Shown here: positions 8,588-16,114 of the stretch, in pieces
How the letters are laid out: every line of letters begins with the position of its first letter
How positions within the stretch are numbered: position 1 is the stretch's first letter
NCBI GenBank assembly: GCA_031549185.1
Contig: JAVBQG010000004.1
Coordinates: 1 to 46,657 of the forward strand
Source of the DNA: JAVBQG01 sp031549185
GTDB lineage: Bacteria > Synergistota > Synergistia > Synergistales > Synergistaceae
Direction: 5' to 3'
Length of the DNA stretch: 46,657 bases
The notes under the pieces: model-generated
The model's database searches: none
Seen by the model: only the letters and a program-made list of their open reading frames with translations
Told to the model about the DNA's origin: nothing
Program-made: the position numbers and the translations under genes

Positions 8588-10228
8588 TTACGAATTCGTT
8601 CTTTCGAGAAGCGATTTCGCGTGGTCGAGCGCCTCGCGGGTCTGCGAGCCGGCGAGCATCCTCGCGATCTCGCGTTCGCGTTCCTCGCCCGCGATCTCGC
8701 TTACGGTGGTCTCGTCCCCGTCGCGCCTGACGACGAAGTGTTGATCGGCCATTGCGGCGATGGTCGCCTCGTGCGTGATGAGAATCGTCCGGCAACTGCG
8801 CGAAAGGTCCTTCAGCTTTTTCCCGGCGAGAAGCGCCGTGCGCCCTCCCAGACCGGCCTCGACCTCGTCGAAGACGAGCACGCCGGGCAGGCGCGCGGCG
8901 TCGAGCGACGCCTGTATCGCGATCAGGATGCGGCTGAGCTCACCCCCCGAGGCGACCTTCGCCACGGGGTTCGGGATTCCGTCCTTCACGGCCAGCATGA
9001 AAGAGGCGGCCTCCGCGCCCCCGGCGCGGACCTTGTCCAGCCGGTGGATCTGGACGGAGAAAGAAATATCCTCCATCGCAAGATCCCTCAAGTGACCGCC
9101 GACCCGGCGCTGAAAGGTCTCCGCCGCCGACTCTCTGCGAGCGCGCAATGTTCGGGCCAGCTGCCCGACCTCCGCCCGCAGGCGGGCCGAAGTTGCCTGC
9201 TTCTCCTCGAGAATCGCGTTGCTCTCCCGGAGCCAGCGCATATTCTCCTCGACCTCCTCCGCGTACGCCGTCAAGTCCTCGGCACAAAGAACGCCCACAT
9301 CACGCTTCAGCCGGCGCAGCACTCCGACGCGGCGTTCGAGGACCTCGTAGCGCTCGTCCAATTCCTCGCGAGACACCAAGTCCAGTTCCGCCCTGGCGGA
9401 TGAGAAGAGGCTCTGCAGATTCGAGAGCGCTTCCTCCCCAAGCGCGCTCCACTCTTTTGCGCGCGACTCGGGCGCCAATCCGTAGAGCTCGCGAAGCAAG
9501 ACGGTAAGCTGATCGAGGATATCCACCTCGGCTTCGCCGCCGTTCATTTTGTATATCAAATCTTCGTAGCGCCCGACCTCGGCAATTCGCTTTTCGAGAG
9601 AGGCGAGTTCGTCGTTCCACTCCTTGTCGCAACCGGGGTAGAGGCCCAGGGCGCGAATCGCGCGAACCTTGGCGTCGCTCCCTTCGAGCTCGGTCTCGAG
9701 TTCGCTCCGCCGCTTGCGTAGCGAGATGAGCTCCTTCTCCGAGTCGATCATCTCGGGGAAGAGCGACGCGAGGCGAGACTTTGCGTCCGCCAGCTCCGCG
9801 CCGCCGCAGAAATCCACCAGTTCGAGCTGGCGCGCGGGATCCAGAAGACCGAGCTGCGCAAACTGGCTCTGTATTTCGATCAGGGAGAGCGAGAGTTCGG
9901 AGAGCTGTCCGAGCGTGGCGAGGCCGCCGCCCACGCTGCACCTTCCCTTGCCCTGGCGAGTGAGGGAGCGTTTCGTCAAAAACGCGTCGTCCTGGCTATC
10001 GGCGAAAGGAGCCGCAACGGCGCTCCAGAGGGCCTCGACGGCCACCTCGTTGCAGTCCGCGTGAATCGACGCGGCTTGCGTCCGTTTGCCGGAAATGAAC
10101 TCGAACGCGCGGACCAGGCTGCTCTTGCCCGAGCCGCTCTCACCCGTGATGACGATGAAATTCCCCGAGAATGAGAGCGCCGCGGAGCGAATGCCGCCCA
10201 TGCCACGGACACGAATCTCTTCGATCAC
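8588..10228 (-). CDS. recN: DNA repair protein RecN (right-arm copy)
   Basis: This is a 546-residue RecN with Walker A GESGSGKSS, coiled-coil middle, ABC signature ASGGELSR and Walker B VLVFDEVEAGLGG, all intact. The frame is open far upstream into nadK, but the start homologous to the left copy is GTG at 10228-10226, read VIEEIRVRGMGG. It overlaps the nadK stop as GTGA. The C-terminus ends AKSLLERTNS and is a few residues longer than the left copy. It is the last gene of the xseB-ispA-dxs-tlyA-nadK-recN operon; the fusA2 that follows has its own promoter. Confidence 0.94.
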   Translation of the reverse strand: MIEEIRVRGMGGIRSAALSFSGNFIVITGESGSGKSSLVRAFEFISGKRTQAASIHADCNEVAVEALWSAVAAPFADSQDDAFLTKRSLTRQGKGRCSVGGGLATLGQLSELSLSLIEIQSQFAQLGLLDPARQLELVDFCGGAELADAKSRLASLFPEMIDSEKELISLRKRRSELETELEGSDAKVRAIRALGLYPGCDKEWNDELASLEKRIAEVGRYEDLIYKMNGGEAEVDILDQLTVLLRELYGLAPESRAKEWSALGEEALSNLQSLFSSARAELDLVSREELDERYEVLERRVGVLRRLKRDVGVLCAEDLTAYAEEVEENMRWLRESNAILEEKQATSARLRAEVGQLARTLRARRESAAETFQRRVGGHLRDLAMEDISFSVQIHRLDKVRAGGAEAASFMLAVKDGIPNPVAKVASGGELSRILIAIQASLDAARLPGVLVFDEVEAGLGGRTALLAGKKLKDLSRSCRTILITHEATIAAMADQHFVVRRDGDETTVSEIAGEEREREIARMLAGSQTREALDHAKSLLERTNS

Positions 10229-11124
10229 CCGGAAACACCCCACGAACCGAGATTGTTCTTGCCCCATCCCAGCTTGTCGCGAAGAATTTCGTAGTACGAA
10301 TGCATGTCGAGCGTGACGACGTCGACCGCGTTCTCCATGTCGAGCGCAATCTGCACACGGTCGCCCTTCTCCATCGCGATATGCAGCTGGCCGTCTCCCG
10401 CGAGGATGACCTCCCCTTCCTCTCCCTTGGCGTCGACGAAGATGGTCGCATCCTGCCCCAGCAGAACGGGGCGGGAGTAGAGCGAGTGTGGGCAGATGGG
10501 GGCGATCAGGACGCACTTGACGTCGGAATGCACGATGGGACCGCCTGTGGAAAGAGCGTAGGCGGTCGAGCCGGTCGGTGTCGAAACGATCACGCCGTCG
10601 GCGAGAAAGTTGTAGATGCGGTCATCGCCCACCGACACGCCAAGCTCGATCGGCCGGGCACACGGTCCCTTCGTGACGGTGACCTCGTTCAGCGCGTAGA
10701 GCTCCATAAAGGGCTTCCCATCGCGCAACAGGCTTCCCTTGAGTGGAAATCGAGAGAGGATGCCATAGTCGCCCGACAAAATTCTGAGCAGATCGCTCTC
10801 GGCCGAATCGGCGTGCCCTAGCGCCAGAAAACCGAGCCGTCCGGCGTTGACGCCGTAAAGCGGGACCTTCAGGCCACGCACGGCACGCGCCGTGCGCAAA
10901 AAGGTCCCGTCGCCACCGATGGAGAGGGCGAACTCGATGTCCTCCAGCCTCCCTCTTTTTTCCGGGGGCAAGCCGAACACGTCGGGATCGCACTCGAACT
11001 CCCCCTCGCCCAGCGCAAAGTGGAGGTCGTATCCGTCGTAGACGCCCGATACAATCCGCCTTGCAAGTTCGGCGCCTCGAGACCTGTCCTTCATGAAGAA
11101 CAGGCCGATCGTTCTGGTTTTCAT
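10225..11124 (-). CDS. nadK: NAD kinase (right-arm copy)
   Basis: The product is 299 residues, the same length as the left copy. GGDGT, NAGRLGFLALGHADSAE and TPTGSTAYALSTGG are all present, so the enzyme should be active. The ATG at 11124 overlaps the tlyA stop, and the gene ends in GTGA overlapping recN. Differences from the left copy are scattered and mostly conservative, as expected of two functional orthologue-like genes rather than one decaying duplicate. Confidence 0.94.
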   Translation of the reverse strand: MKTRTIGLFFMKDRSRGAELARRIVSGVYDGYDLHFALGEGEFECDPDVFGLPPEKRGRLEDIEFALSIGGDGTFLRTARAVRGLKVPLYGVNAGRLGFLALGHADSAESDLLRILSGDYGILSRFPLKGSLLRDGKPFMELYALNEVTVTKGPCARPIELGVSVGDDRIYNFLADGVIVSTPTGSTAYALSTGGPIVHSDVKCVLIAPICPHSLYSRPVLLGQDATIFVDAKGEEGEVILAGDGQLHIAMEKGDRVQIALDMENAVDVVTLDMHSYYEILRDKLGWGKNNLGSWGVSG

Positions 11125-11981
11125 CCGCTCACCTCGTCGGTTCGCCCCAAGCGTTCGTGGGCTTCAAGAACAAGTTTATCAAAATCCGGAGATTCGTACA
11201 GCTCGTCCATGTTTTTGCGCAAGTCCATCAAAAAAATAAATTCGATGTTTCCCTCCGGTCCGCGGATGGGAGAAAAGGTCGCCCCTTTCACACGTAAGTC
11301 CGTCTTTTCACGAACGAATTCATGGAGGCCTTCCAACACCTCCAAGTGCAGCGCCGGGTCGCGGACGACGCCTTTGCCGATCTTCGCGCGGCCGACTTCG
11401 AACTGCGGTTTGACGAGCGCGACGATCAGGCCGCCGTCGCGTATCAGTTTTTCGAGCGTCGGCAGAAGCAGGCGAAGCGAGATAAAAGAGGCGTCGACCG
11501 TGAGCAGATCCGCCTGCCAGCCGATCTCTTCCGGTGTCAGGTAGCGCGCGTTCGTGCGCTCGTGCACCTCCACCCTGGGGTCGTTCCGCAGAACCCAGGC
11601 AAGCTGTCCGTAACCGACGTCGACCGAGGCGACCCTCGCCGCCCCATGGCGCAACATGACCTGCGTGAAACCGCCGGTGGACGCGCCGATGTCGATACAA
11701 CTCCAACCGATCGGATCGATCTCCCACAGACCAAACCCCTTAAGCAGTTTGTGCGCCCCGCGGCTCACCCACTCGCCCTCTCCGCCCTCCCGGGACGGCA
11801 GGACTTCGACCTGCGCATCCGGGGACACCATGGAGGCCGGCTTGTCATGAACAAAACCGGCCACACGAACTCTTCCCTGCTCGATTGTCTCCCTCGCCGC
11901 CTCTCGCGACGGCGCGAGCCCCCGTTCGACCAGCAGCTTATCCAGACGCTGCCGCATCGAGCGTGTCGAAATTTTTGACAT
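11121..11981 (-). CDS. tlyA: TlyA family rRNA (cytidine-2'-O)-methyltransferase (right-arm copy)
   Basis: This 286-residue protein has an N-terminal S4 domain (RLDKLLVERGLAPSREAAR) and an FtsJ-like methyltransferase core with DIGASTGGFTQVML and VDVGYGQLAW. It starts inside dxs (44-nt overlap) and overlaps nadK by 4 nt. Compared with the left copy, the linker after the S4 domain and the extreme C-terminus have diverged most, including small length differences. The catalytic core is nearly unchanged. Confidence 0.93.
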   Translation of the reverse strand: MSKISTRSMRQRLDKLLVERGLAPSREAARETIEQGRVRVAGFVHDKPASMVSPDAQVEVLPSREGGEGEWVSRGAHKLLKGFGLWEIDPIGWSCIDIGASTGGFTQVMLRHGAARVASVDVGYGQLAWVLRNDPRVEVHERTNARYLTPEEIGWQADLLTVDASFISLRLLLPTLEKLIRDGGLIVALVKPQFEVGRAKIGKGVVRDPALHLEVLEGLHEFVREKTDLRVKGATFSPIRGPEGNIEFIFLMDLRKNMDELYESPDFDKLVLEAHERLGRTDEVSG

Positions 11982-13872
11982 AAAGCCCCTCTATCATTTT
12001 TGCGATCTTCGCCGCGGTAAGCCCCTCGTCGTCGAGCTGTTCGGCACGGGACGCATGCGCGACATATCTGCCGTCGACACCGACTCGCAGCACATTGCAG
12101 GAACACCCCGGCTCCGCCGCGCGCGCGGCGATTGCCTCGCCGACCCCGCCTGCCGAATAACCGTCCTCCGCGACGATCATCGTCGCGTGCGTATCGAAAA
12201 GCGCGTCGAGCGCCTCCCAGTCCAGCGGGGAGGCGAAGCGCAGGTCGAGAACCGACGGCCTCGCAATCCTCGTCTTCTCGCACTCCTCCGCCACATCCAG
12301 CATGAGAGCCACGGTGCACCCGATACCGACGAGGCAGAGCTCCTCGCCCTCCCGCAGCAACTCCGCGCGACACCAGGGAGCGGGTTCGGCTTTCCCGGCC
12401 GGGCGCCCGACGGAAGCCGGCGCTTTTCCCTTTGGATAACGCACCATGGCGGGCACGCCGCGCGCAAGCCATTCGTTCATCATAAACTCGAGATCGACCT
12501 TGTCCCTTGGCGCGCCGATGACAAGATCCGGGATACCTCTGCCCCACGCGATATCCAGCAACCCCTGATGCGTCTCGCCATCCTCGCCGGTGAGCCCGGC
12601 GCGATCCACGGCAACCAGAACGGGGTGCTTTTGCATGCAGATGTCGTGTATGAGCTGGTCCATCGCACGCTGCAGAAACGTCGAGTAGATACACACCGCC
12701 GGGCGCATGCCGCCCGCGGCAAGGCCCGCCGCGTAGGTTAGCATATGGCCCTCCGCGATACCGACGTCGAAGAAACGCCTCGGAAATTTCGCGTGAAACT
12801 GTCCCAGGCGAGTGCCCTCCTCCATCGCCGCCGTGCAGGCGACGACGCGCGAATCCCTTTCGGCCATCGAAACCAGGACGTCCGAGACGGCCTGGCTCCA
12901 GTCCGTCGGGCGCGACTTGGGGGCTTCGGCCGTCTTCGCGCCTATCACCGTCCCGGAGCCGACCCCGTGAAAGACGGAGGGACATGCCTCCGCCTCCGCG
13001 CAGCCCTTGCCCTTCTGCGTCACGACGTGAATCAACAGCGGTTTCGGGTACTGTTTCGAAAGCTCGAAGATCTCCCCCATCTCCTGCACGTTGTGCCCGT
13101 CGAAGGGTCCCCAGTAGCTGATGTCCATCGCCTCGAAGATATTCGTCGGCAACAGGAGGGATTTGAGTTTCGTCTTGATGTTGTCCAGCCTGCTCTCCAT
13201 CCGGTCCCCGCTCGCGAGGTGATGGCACTGGTCCTTGACGAACTGCTTGAGGCGTTTGTAGGGAATGCTGACGGAGAGTTTGGCGAGATGGTCGGCCATA
13301 CCCCCGACGCGGGGGCTGATCGACATCTTGTTGTCGTTGAGCACGATGAGCAGTTTCGTATCCGCGGAGCCGATGTTGTTCAAACCCTCCAGCGCCAGCC
13401 CGTTGAGCAGCGCCCCGTCGCCGATCACGGCGACGACCTCGTGTCCGAGCCCCCGCAGGTCGCGCGCTTTCGCGAAACCGAGCACGGCCGAGAGCGACGT
13501 GCTGCTGTGCCCGACGTCGAAGACGTCGTACTCGCTCTCCGAGCGCCTCGGGAAACCGGAGATTCCGCCCTTCGTTCGCAACGTGTGGAAACGCTCCAGA
13601 CGGTCGGTCAAGATCTTGTAGGCGTATGCCTGGTGTCCCACGTCGAAGACGATCTTGTCGCGCTCGGGATTGAAGGTGCGAAGCAGCGACACACAGAGCT
13701 CCACTGCCCCGAGAGAACCGCCGAGGTGCCCGCCGTTTTTCAGCGTCACCCGGATGATAAGATCCCGAATATCCGCGCAGAGTTGCTCGATTTCGCCCGA
13801 ACCGAGAAGTGCAAGTCCTTTATAGTTGCGCACGGACTCGAGCAAAGTTTTATACTGTTCTTTTTCGCTCAT
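11938..13872 (-). CDS. dxs: 1-deoxy-D-xylulose-5-phosphate synthase (right-arm, complete)
   Basis: This complete DXS has 644 residues, normal for the family. His49 (GGHLGGSLGAVE), His80 (DVGHQAYAYKILT), GH at 121-122 and the thiamine-diphosphate motif GDGALLNG at 151-158 are seen in order. The pyrimidine domain (DVGIAEGHMLTYAAGLA) and transketolase C-domain follow. It makes 1-deoxyxylulose 5-phosphate for the MEP pathway, and ispA next to it uses the pathway's products. The start ATG at 13872 is preceded by AAAGGAG with good spacing. The gap to ispA is 34 nt, and tlyA starts within its 3' end. Confidence 0.96.
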   Translation of the reverse strand: MSEKEQYKTLLESVRNYKGLALLGSGEIEQLCADIRDLIIRVTLKNGGHLGGSLGAVELCVSLLRTFNPERDKIVFDVGHQAYAYKILTDRLERFHTLRTKGGISGFPRRSESEYDVFDVGHSSTSLSAVLGFAKARDLRGLGHEVVAVIGDGALLNGLALEGLNNIGSADTKLLIVLNDNKMSISPRVGGMADHLAKLSVSIPYKRLKQFVKDQCHHLASGDRMESRLDNIKTKLKSLLLPTNIFEAMDISYWGPFDGHNVQEMGEIFELSKQYPKPLLIHVVTQKGKGCAEAEACPSVFHGVGSGTVIGAKTAEAPKSRPTDWSQAVSDVLVSMAERDSRVVACTAAMEEGTRLGQFHAKFPRRFFDVGIAEGHMLTYAAGLAAGGMRPAVCIYSTFLQRAMDQLIHDICMQKHPVLVAVDRAGLTGEDGETHQGLLDIAWGRGIPDLVIGAPRDKVDLEFMMNEWLARGVPAMVRYPKGKAPASVGRPAGKAEPAPWCRAELLREGEELCLVGIGCTVALMLDVAEECEKTRIARPSVLDLRFASPLDWEALDALFDTHATMIVAEDGYSAGGVGEAIAARAAEPGCSCNVLRVGVDGRYVAHASRAEQLDDEGLTAAKIAKMIEGLYVKNFDTLDAAASG

Positions 13873-13906
13873 TGTTTCGATCTCCTTTGGAGCCGCCTGT
13901 CATACG

Positions 13907-14815
13907 TCAAGACGACCGAATCGCGAGAGATTTCGCCAGCTCCATCAGTAAATCGCCCTCGGGGAACAACGCTTCAAGGGCGCGCTCCGCCTTCTCCGAC
14001 TCCTCGAGAGCGAGCCTCTTCGCCTCCTCCAGCCCATACGCGGAGACGAACGTCCGTTTGTTCTGCGCCTCGTCCTTGTTGGGCGTCTTGCCCAGCTCTT
14101 CGCGCGTGGCGGTTACATCCAATACGTCGTCGACAATCTGGAACGCGATCCCCAGGTGCGTACCGTAATCATAATAGCACCGCAGGTCGGAATCGGAAAT
14201 ATCTCCCAGCATAGCGCCGGATACAACCGCAGCGCGAATCAGGACGGCGGTCTTGTAATAAGCGATCTTGTAAACGAAATCCCGCTCGTCGGGCTGGCTC
14301 TCATGATCCGTGTCCAGCACCTGTCCGCCGCAGATTCCCTCCGGGCCGGAGGCCTCGGCGAGGATATCCACGGCGCGCAGTACGCGCTCCGAGGGAATGC
14401 CGTTCTCCTGCAAATGGGAGAGGGCATACCCGAACGCCCAGATCAGCAGCGCATCGCCCGCCAAGAGGGCAAGTCCCTCGCCGAATACCTTGTGGTTCGT
14501 TGGAGACCCGCGGCGCAGGTCGTCGTCGTCCATGCAGGGCAGATCGTCGTGTATCAAGGACGCCGTGTGGATGAACTCCATCGCAATCGCCATCGGAAGC
14601 GCCTTGTCGGGGCTCACGCCCGAACGTTCAGCGGCCGCAAGGCAGAGTATGGGGCGAAGTCGTTTCCCGCCGGCCAGAAGCGAATAGGCCATTGCCTCGC
14701 GCAACCTGGGCGGAACGCCTTCGCCCGGATCCTCGCAGATCTCCGCGAGGTTTTTTTCGAACCTCTCCAGATATTGGCCGGATAAAAGTTTGAAAGCAGA
14801 CTTGTCGCCGTTCAT
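13907..14815 (-). CDS. ispA: Polyprenyl (farnesyl/geranylgeranyl) diphosphate synthase
   Basis: This is a trans-prenyl diphosphate synthase that condenses isopentenyl diphosphate onto allylic primers. The first aspartate-rich region DDLPCMDDDD is at residues 90-99 and the second, DDVLDVTATREELGKTPNKD, begins near residue 233. KRLRPILCLA lies at 51-60. The product is 302 residues from ATG at 14815, which overlaps the xseB stop as ATGA; an open frame upstream of that is just xseB read in another phase. By neighbourhood it feeds from dxs. Chain length (C15 or C20) cannot be fixed from sequence alone. Confidence 0.93.
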   Translation of the reverse strand: MNGDKSAFKLLSGQYLERFEKNLAEICEDPGEGVPPRLREAMAYSLLAGGKRLRPILCLAAAERSGVSPDKALPMAIAMEFIHTASLIHDDLPCMDDDDLRRGSPTNHKVFGEGLALLAGDALLIWAFGYALSHLQENGIPSERVLRAVDILAEASGPEGICGGQVLDTDHESQPDERDFVYKIAYYKTAVLIRAAVVSGAMLGDISDSDLRCYYDYGTHLGIAFQIVDDVLDVTATREELGKTPNKDEAQNKRTFVSAYGLEEAKRLALEESEKAERALEALFPEGDLLMELAKSLAIRSS

Positions 14816-15042
14816 CGATTTCCATTCCCTTCCGCCATACCATCCCCGGGCTCCCACTGCTGCTCCTCGTCGCCTGCCAGCAGCGTAATTTTCCTTTTGG
14901 CCTCCGTGAGATAGTCCCTGCACTTCTTTATAAGTCCGACGCCCTCTTCGAAGAGCGCCAGAGACTGCTCTATCGTGACGTCGTCGGATTCGACCTCTTC
15001 TATGATCGCCTGCAGTCTCTCCATATCTTTGCTGAAACTCAT
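14812..15042 (-). CDS. xseB: Exodeoxyribonuclease VII small subunit
   Basis: This is the small subunit of ExoVII, which degrades single-stranded DNA with XseA. The 76-residue, strongly helical protein begins MSFSKDMERLQAIIEEVESD and has the typical ALFEEGVGLIKKCRDYL segment. I chose the ATG at 15042 because AAGGAG sits 8 nt upstream; an earlier in-frame ATG at 15066 lacks a good SD. It is the first gene of the right-arm operon. No xseA is adjacent, because rpmB lies divergently upstream. Confidence 0.88.
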   Translation of the reverse strand: MSFSKDMERLQAIIEEVESDDVTIEQSLALFEEGVGLIKKCRDYLTEAKRKITLLAGDEEQQWEPGDGMAEGNGNR

Positions 15043-15087
15043 ACGAGAATCTCCTTCCGCCTGCATATTCCCAAATCCATTTATCTA

Positions 15088-15096
15088 TGCTACAAT
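15088..15096 (+). promoter_or_regulatory. Extended -10 promoter for rpmB
   Basis: TGCTACAAT is a TGn extended -10 element with TACAAT at 15091-15096, about 50 nt before the rpmB start. No convincing -35 box is seen, as is common for extended -10 promoters. The divergent xseB operon starts from the same 100-bp gap. Confidence 0.5.
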
Positions 15097-15144
15097 GCCC
15101 GAGCTGAATTGCGCACGGTTTTCTTTATGAGGAGGGAATACAGG

Positions 15145-15339
15145 ATGTCCAAGTTTTGTGATTGCTGCGGCAGGGGCCCAAGTGCAGGCAACGCTGTCAG
15201 CCACTCCAATCGTCATACAAGAAGGCGCTGGCTCATCAACATCAAGAGCGTCAAGGTAGACGTGGGTGGCGGAGAAGCAAGGAGACTCAAGATCTGCACG
15301 AAGTGTCTCCGTTCCGGTAAAGTTCGCAGGGCCGCGTAA
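15145..15339 (+). CDS. rpmB: 50S ribosomal protein L28
   Basis: This 64-residue L28 is a component of the large ribosomal subunit. It begins MSKFCDCCGRGPSAGNAVSHSN and carries two CxxC pairs (CDCC near the N-terminus, CTKC near the C-terminus), making it the zinc-binding form. The start at 15145 follows AGGAGGG (15130-15136) with an 8-nt spacer. An upstream in-frame ATG at 15109 would add residues not found in the family. It is a single-gene unit, divergent from xseB and convergent with thiN. Confidence 0.94.
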   Translation: MSKFCDCCGRGPSAGNAVSHSNRHTRRRWLINIKSVKVDVGGGEARRLKICTKCLRSGKVRRAA

Positions 15340-15351
15340 GCGGCCTTTTTT
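15330..15351 (+). terminator. Intrinsic terminator overlapping the rpmB stop codon
   Basis: Stem GGCCGC (15330-15335) / GCGGCC (15340-15345) has loop GTAA, and TTTTTT follows. The TAA stop codon of rpmB (15337-15339) lies in the loop, so the 5' stem arm encodes the last residues of L28. It also abuts the end of the convergent thiN gene. Confidence 0.85.
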
Positions 15352-16111
15352 ATTTTCCCCGTTTCCCGCACCAGTAGACACCCAGAATCCCCCTTCCGCA
15401 GCCCGCGGTAAACTTTGCCGTTCCGTCACAGGCACCCGACACTTCGTTGCTGATCGCCCACGGCAGCCGCCGCTCCAGTACCACACGCTCCAGCGGCCAG
15501 CGCACTCCTTCGATCGACACGCCCGCGCATCGGTTCGACAGCGGCAGCAACGAGACGGCGAGCGGCGCTTCTTCGAAGACGAACTCCGCCTCCTCCGCGG
15601 AGTATAGCAAAAAAACCCCCTCATTATCATCGATCATGCAACGTGACATTCTCTTTTTCGCCTTCGATTTTACCATCGAAAAGGAATGGAGGTTGCTGAA
15701 GAGATGGTCGAGCCTTCCGCCGAAACAACCCGTGACGATCGGGGTTTTATCCTTGGCACTCGGATCCTCGCGCCAGCAGTCCAACGCCAGTTGAAAGTCG
15801 GTGAAATCCTTGTCGCTGGAATATTTTTTTTCGACCGCACCGCCTCGGGTCGCCCACTCCCTCGCGTCCGGAGAGGCGCTGTCCCCGTCTCCAATCAGGA
15901 CGCACGGCCGTACGCCGGAGGCCTTGCAGGCGTCCGCGCCGCTGTCTACAGCCCAGACATCGGCGGCGATTGTACGGACAAGGGCGGCAAACCACTTCGG
16001 CGCGGGCGCCCGTCCGCCGAGCACCATCAACAGATATTCGTCCGGCAGAGGCGCGCTGAGAGAAATTCTCACCCCGCCCAGATCGATGCGGGAGACGTCC
16101 AGCCGCCTCAC
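15350..16111 (-). CDS. thiN: Thiamine pyrophosphokinase
   Basis: This enzyme transfers pyrophosphate from ATP to thiamine to make thiamine diphosphate. Family motifs are seen in order: VDSGADACK, IGDGDS, DKDFTDFQLAL and GGRLDHLFSNL, then a beta-rich C-terminal half. The product is 253 residues from GTG at 16111, 4 nt behind ftsK. That is about 30 longer than usual, because of an N-terminal extension before LLMVLGGRAP. A later ATG (16027) would trim it but has no obvious SD. Its cofactor product is needed by the transketolase heading this operon and by DXS nearby. Confidence 0.88.
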   Translation of the reverse strand: MRRLDVSRIDLGGVRISLSAPLPDEYLLMVLGGRAPAPKWFAALVRTIAADVWAVDSGADACKASGVRPCVLIGDGDSASPDAREWATRGGAVEKKYSSDKDFTDFQLALDCWREDPSAKDKTPIVTGCFGGRLDHLFSNLHSFSMVKSKAKKRMSRCMIDDNEGVFLLYSAEEAEFVFEEAPLAVSLLPLSNRCAGVSIEGVRWPLERVVLERRLPWAISNEVSGACDGTAKFTAGCGRGILGVYWCGKRGK

Positions 16112-16114
16112 CCT

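Noticed and set aside
12745..14214. 489-codon plus-strand frame over dxs and ispA
   Set aside because: It lies opposite two certain genes and crosses their boundary; no SD and no recognisable domain.
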